Shown piece after piece: positions 5,623 through 8,799 of a stretch of 8,799 nucleotides of DNA. The DNA lies in NCBI GenBank assembly GCA_002455215.1, contig DKKK01000106.1, positions 4,611 through 13,409 of the forward strand, in the 5' to 3' direction. This DNA is from Anaerolineales bacterium UBA6668. GTDB taxonomy: Bacteria; Chloroflexota; Anaerolineae; Anaerolineales; UBA6668. The position numbers and the translations under genes were made by a program. The notes beneath the pieces were generated by a model. The model had not been told where the DNA came from. It was given only the letters and a program-made list of their open reading frames with translations, and made no database searches. The stretch's first letter is position 1, and each line of letters starts with the position of its first letter.

Positions 5623-6489
5623 TTACAGTTTACTCCCCCAGTCGCCAAATTTTTCCTGTAAGATAGCCAAACTCGCCTGCCAAAGTTCTGCCTGAATGTT
5701 TGGGTCATAACTGAGTGGCGCGGATTTAACCGGCTTGCACTTGTCAAAGTATTTGCCGCTCACCCCTGCCACTTCGGCGGAACTTGCCAAATAAACCGAT
5801 GTTTTTGCCCCAGTCTGTGGGCTTATGCTCATCCAACCGAACGCACGGAACAACCATTTACTTAGCCAGCTTTCATTATTTTGCCCAAAGCCTGTCCGTA
5901 CAACACCCGGGTGCAGGCAATTCGCCGTGACAGGGGTTCCTGCTAGTTGGCGGGCAAGCTCATAGGTAAACAAGATATTCATCAACTTGCTGTCTGCGTA
6001 TGCGCCAAAATTACGATAACGCCGAGTGTGCCACTGCAAATCATCGGGACGCCACTTACCCAGAAAGTGCGCACCCGAAGCCACGTTAACAATGCGGGCG
6101 CTCGGTGCGGCTTGCAGAAGTTTAAGTAAAAAGAGTGTGGTGGCAAAATAGCCCAGATGGTTCACGGCAAAGGTTTGCTCAAAGCCATCGGCACTTTCTT
6201 GCCGTTCATCATAAATTGCGCCAGCATTGTTAACCAAGACATCCAATGTCGAAAGTTTGGCTCGTACTGCTTGGGTAAAGGCGTAAATGCTATCCAGACT
6301 GGCAAAATCTGCCTGAAAGCACAAGACCTCCCCAGCCGGGGTTTGCGCCAACAATTCGGACCGAACCCCCTGTAATTTCCCTTCGTTTCGCCCAACAATC
6401 GCCACACGATAGCCTTGTGTTAGCAGAGCGCGAGCCGTTTCCTTGCCAATGCCATTGGTGGCTCCGGTAATGAGAGCAGTCAGTTTCAT
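5623..6489 (-). CDS. Short-chain dehydrogenase/reductase, retinol-dehydrogenase-like, 288 aa
   Basis: This is a classical Rossmann-fold NAD(P)-dependent oxidoreductase acting on an unknown alcohol, ketone or aldehyde. All hallmark motifs are present: the cofactor motif TGATNGIG at 8-15; GRN at 33-35, where Arg34 suggests a preference for NADP(H); NNAG at 87-90; Asn110; the catalytic Ser138, Tyr164 and Lys168 (YADSK); and the PG of LHPGVVRTG at 194-195. The length and motif spacing resemble bacterial relatives of the RDH11-14/WW-domain oxidoreductase type, but substrate cannot be inferred. The start is the ATG at 6489, which begins right at the first strand (MKLTALITG) and has GGGGAAG upstream. 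The same frame stays open another 53 codons, but that stretch lies inside the acylase gene. It is the second gene of a minus-strand operon, 4 nt after the acylase stop. Confidence 0.92.
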   Translation of the reverse strand: MKLTALITGATNGIGKETARALLTQGYRVAIVGRNEGKLQGVRSELLAQTPAGEVLCFQADFASLDSIYAFTQAVRAKLSTLDVLVNNAGAIYDERQESADGFEQTFAVNHLGYFATTLFLLKLLQAAPSARIVNVASGAHFLGKWRPDDLQWHTRRYRNFGAYADSKLMNILFTYELARQLAGTPVTANCLHPGVVRTGFGQNNESWLSKWLFRAFGWMSISPQTGAKTSVYLASSAEVAGVSGKYFDKCKPVKSAPLSYDPNIQAELWQASLAILQEKFGDWGSKL

Positions 6490-6493
6490 TAGG

Positions 6494-8799
6494 TTACTTC
6501 CCCAGCAAAACCAAGTGAAATTGTTGGTTTGCTTGCACAGCAGACAAGCTAAAAGGTAGGCTGTGATAGCCACCGTTTTGCCAGTCCGCAATTTGGTCAC
6601 CATAGTTTGTATGATACGGGTGTCCAGATTGTCCAACTGTGTTGACATTTAACGTGTTATCCCACACGCCAACATCTACAATCAAGCGCATAGAAGGCAG
6701 AGCAGTGAGTGTGTAACTGGTGGAGCCGTCATCGTTTTCGGCAATGCGCCAGCCGGTTGCATTGACAATCGAAGAACCGCCACTCATGGGGAGTGGTCCG
6801 CGGTTAAAGATGGCTTCAATCGGCGCAATGCCGCTACTGCCCAACGTGGCATGGCGGAACAAAGCCGTGTGGAGTGTACCCCACTGCCATTTGGCACGCT
6901 CTGCCCCCATCAAATGTACTGCTTCCCGATAGGCTTCTTCAAATGATACGCGCAGAACATCGGCACGACTCTCGGTGGGAACAGTGGCAACATCATCCCA
7001 CCAAGCGCTTTGCTCCTGCTGAATCAAATTGGCAAACCACACAAAGGTCGAGCGCTTGTTATCGGGACGAGCGCCCAGCGGTAACTCATCATAATAGGTG
7101 TTTTCAACGAGCTTTACCCAAAAGATATTGTATAGCGCCGCCATACTGCTTTCACTGGTTTGTTGGTAATCCCATGCCAGTAATTCGTCCAATGCGGCTT
7201 GCATTGCCGCATCGCTCAACTGCATCCCTTGCAGTGCGGGTACAATCTGCATTGCCATTAGGTTTTTACTATCCATGTGCATTTGCTGATAATAGGCAAT
7301 ATCAATTGGCGCGGGAGCAGTGCGGATGAGCTCATCAATGCGTTCAGCGCGGTAGCCGGGGTCCCAATCATTGGTGATGTGGTAGGGGTAATCGCCGCCC
7401 ACTATCGCATTATTTGCGGCGACAATGTAACCCTGAGTAGGGTTGTACTGGCGGGGTAGCTCTTCATACGGGATGAAGCCTTGCCAATCGTAAGCCGGGT
7501 CATTGCCCGGCACCGGTTCTGCGCTGGCGCGATTGCCCTGGCGCAGTGGTATCAAGCCTGGTGTTTGGTAGCCAATGTTGCCATCAACATCGGCGTACAG
7601 AACATTTTGTGCTGGCGCGGAAAAATCTGCCAATGCGGTATGAAACTCATCAAAATTGCTAGCGCGGTTCAAACCCAAAATCGCCGCCACGACTCGTCCT
7701 GGCTGTAGGGCAGTCCATTGCATGGCAATCTCATAATGGGTGGATTGTCCAGCCACAAATTCACGGCTGGCTTTGCTAACAGCATGGATAATCGGACCGT
7801 GTTTGGTGTAGCGCACTGCTAAGCTGAGTGTAGTTGTATCGGTGGCAGGGTCATATGCGCCCGTATCTTGGTTATAATCTTCCGCTTTGGGTTCGATTTT
7901 GCCACGCACCACAATTGTTTCCGTGAGTGTTGTGGTGATGGGGGCGGCAGTCGGATTGTTGGGGTCAGTTTCTTCTAGGTATAAATCCACCACATCTGGG
8001 TCAACATTGGTAAAAGCCCATGCAATGCGTGAATTATGTCCGACTACCACGCCGGGAGTGCCCGGGAAGGTTACACCTGCGACATCATACGGACAAGCTT
8101 CTGATAAAGTGCGGCAATGTAAACCGGCTTCGTACCAAATGGCAGGCATTTGAATGCCCAAGTGCATATCATTGGCAAGTAAGGGTCGCCCACTCGCCGT
8201 CTTCTCGCCCCCGACTACCCAACTGTTGGAGCCAATGCTCATCCCATCTGCGGCTAATAGCTCGGTCAAATCTTGCGAAACGTTTACCAATGGGGTTAAA
8301 TCACCTTGTGCTAGTGCTTCGGTGATGATGGTTGGGTGGTCAGTGGGATAATTGGGGAACACTTCGGCAGTCCTTTCTGCGCCGATTGCGGCAATCACAT
8401 TGGCACGCAGAAGTTCCAAGTCCAGTTGCCCTTCGCCCAAGTCCCACGCCATAGCTTTGCCCCAGGTCAGTGTGTTTTCGATTGTCCACGGTTCCACTTC
8501 CCAAGTTACCCCTTGCACCCTGAGTAGCTCAAACTCCAGCCCCAAATGGTCGCCGTGACTGGCAATGTAGGCATTGACCCCATCGGCATAGGCTTGTAGC
8601 GCTGAACGTTCTGCGGGCGAGAGCAATTCTGCTTCTGCCTTTGCCACCCGGTTCCAGCCAAGTGTGCGGATAAAGCGGTCAGTGTTGAGTGTGGCAGAGC
8701 CAAAAATCTCACTTAAACGTCCGGCGCCAATCCGCCGCCAAAATTCCATTTGCCAGAAGCGGTCTTGTGCGTGGACATAGCCCTGGGCAAAAAACAAGT
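6494..8799 (-). CDS. Penicillin acylase family N-terminal-nucleophile amidohydrolase, 5' end cut by window edge
   Basis: Enzymes of this Ntn-hydrolase family are made as precursors that cut themselves into alpha and beta chains and hydrolyse amide bonds of penicillins, acyl-homoserine lactones or related acyl amides. They are usually exported. At least 767 residues are visible. The frame is open at the right edge, so the N terminus, including any signal peptide, is missing; perhaps 50-90 residues by family length. Numbered from the first visible complete codon: alpha-chain motif GYVHAQDRFWQMEFWRRIGAG at 6-26; self-cleavage site Gly189/Ser190 in GSNSWVVGG, with Ser190 (codon at 8230-8228) the expected nucleophile; ANDMHLG 208-214; FPGTPGVVVGHN 244-255; YADVDGNIGY 401-410; VAANN 459-463; SIVNATGW 676-683; and GQSGHP 722-727. 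All key regions are intact. The linker before Ser190 suggests normal maturation. Substrate is unknown; acyl-homoserine-lactone and beta-lactam acylation states cannot be told apart from sequence alone. Confidence 0.93.
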   Translation of the reverse strand, partial: LFFAQGYVHAQDRFWQMEFWRRIGAGRLSEIFGSATLNTDRFIRTLGWNRVAKAEAELLSPAERSALQAYADGVNAYIASHGDHLGLEFELLRVQGVTWEVEPWTIENTLTWGKAMAWDLGEGQLDLELLRANVIAAIGAERTAEVFPNYPTDHPTIITEALAQGDLTPLVNVSQDLTELLAADGMSIGSNSWVVGGEKTASGRPLLANDMHLGIQMPAIWYEAGLHCRTLSEACPYDVAGVTFPGTPGVVVGHNSRIAWAFTNVDPDVVDLYLEETDPNNPTAAPITTTLTETIVVRGKIEPKAEDYNQDTGAYDPATDTTTLSLAVRYTKHGPIIHAVSKASREFVAGQSTHYEIAMQWTALQPGRVVAAILGLNRASNFDEFHTALADFSAPAQNVLYADVDGNIGYQTPGLIPLRQGNRASAEPVPGNDPAYDWQGFIPYEELPRQYNPTQGYIVAANNAIVGGDYPYHITNDWDPGYRAERIDELIRTAPAPIDIAYYQQMHMDSKNLMAMQIVPALQGMQLSDAAMQAALDELLAWDYQQTSESSMAALYNIFWVKLVENTYYDELPLGARPDNKRSTFVWFANLIQQEQSAWWDDVATVPTESRADVLRVSFEEAYREAVHLMGAERAKWQWGTLHTALFRHATLGSSGIAPIEAIFNRGPLPMSGGSSIVNATGWRIAENDDGSTSYTLTALPSMRLIVDVGVWDNTLNVNTVGQSGHPYHTNYGDQIADWQNGGYHSLPFSLSAVQANQQFHLVLLGK
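6497..6503 (-). promoter_or_regulatory. Ribosome-binding site of the SDR, at the end of the acylase gene
   Basis: Read on the minus strand, GGGGAAG ends 7 nt before the SDR ATG at 6489. It lies within the last codons of the acylase gene, whose stop is at 6496-6494. This arrangement supports translational coupling of the two genes and decides the SDR start. Confidence 0.65.

Noticed and set aside
6490..6648. 53-codon N-terminal extension of the SDR reading frame
   Set aside because: It overlaps the acylase 3' end in another frame. The SDR fold starts exactly at MKLTALITG, with a good ribosome-binding site 7 nt before it.
6874..7329. 151-codon plus-strand open frame opposite the acylase
   Set aside because: Lies wholly antisense to conserved acylase coding sequence, with no recognisable domain.

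Overview
The window looks like a stretch of bacterial chromosome of moderate GC content, read with the standard code. Three features suggest Chloroflexota, perhaps an Anaerolineae-like lineage: the gene order recA, recX, rny (ribonuclease Y); a RecX with an extra N-terminal domain; and a large penicillin-acylase-family amidase. This placement is an inference from gene content. No rRNA or other phylogenetic marker except recA is present to settle it.

Layout. Positions 1-545 are AT-rich and hold one probable small cysteine-containing protein (183-383, +) and a possible degraded intergenic repeat. A DinB-like metal-site protein follows (564-1115, +), then a 164-bp spacer with a candidate recA promoter, then recA (1280-2326, +). 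Directly after recA is a perfect 11-bp-stem hairpin. About 900 bp without a convincing gene then separate recA from recX. This gap holds two good copies of a roughly 70-bp repeat, several inverted repeats, a possible protein remnant on the minus strand, and a 26-bp near-perfect palindrome just upstream of recX. recX (3224-3874) and rny (3871-5415) overlap by ATGA and form a tight operon. A 14-bp-stem hairpin closes that operon. On the minus strand, convergent with it, a penicillin-acylase-family hydrolase (6494-8799, N terminus beyond the window edge) is followed 4 nt later by a short-chain dehydrogenase (5623-6489).

How the genes relate. RecA is the recombination and DNA-damage-response ATPase, and RecX is its usual modulator. 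RNase Y is a membrane-anchored endoribonuclease for mRNA turnover, here translationally coupled to recX. The acylase and SDR form a separate two-gene operon, with the SDR ribosome-binding site spanning the end of the acylase gene. Their shared substrate, if any, cannot be read from the sequence.

The least explained material is the intergenic DNA: a family of related short repeats sharing a T-run, AATTTCC and TGAATA in that order. I found no tRNA, rRNA, CRISPR array, transposase or recognisable defence system. I do not see a clear new multi-gene system here.
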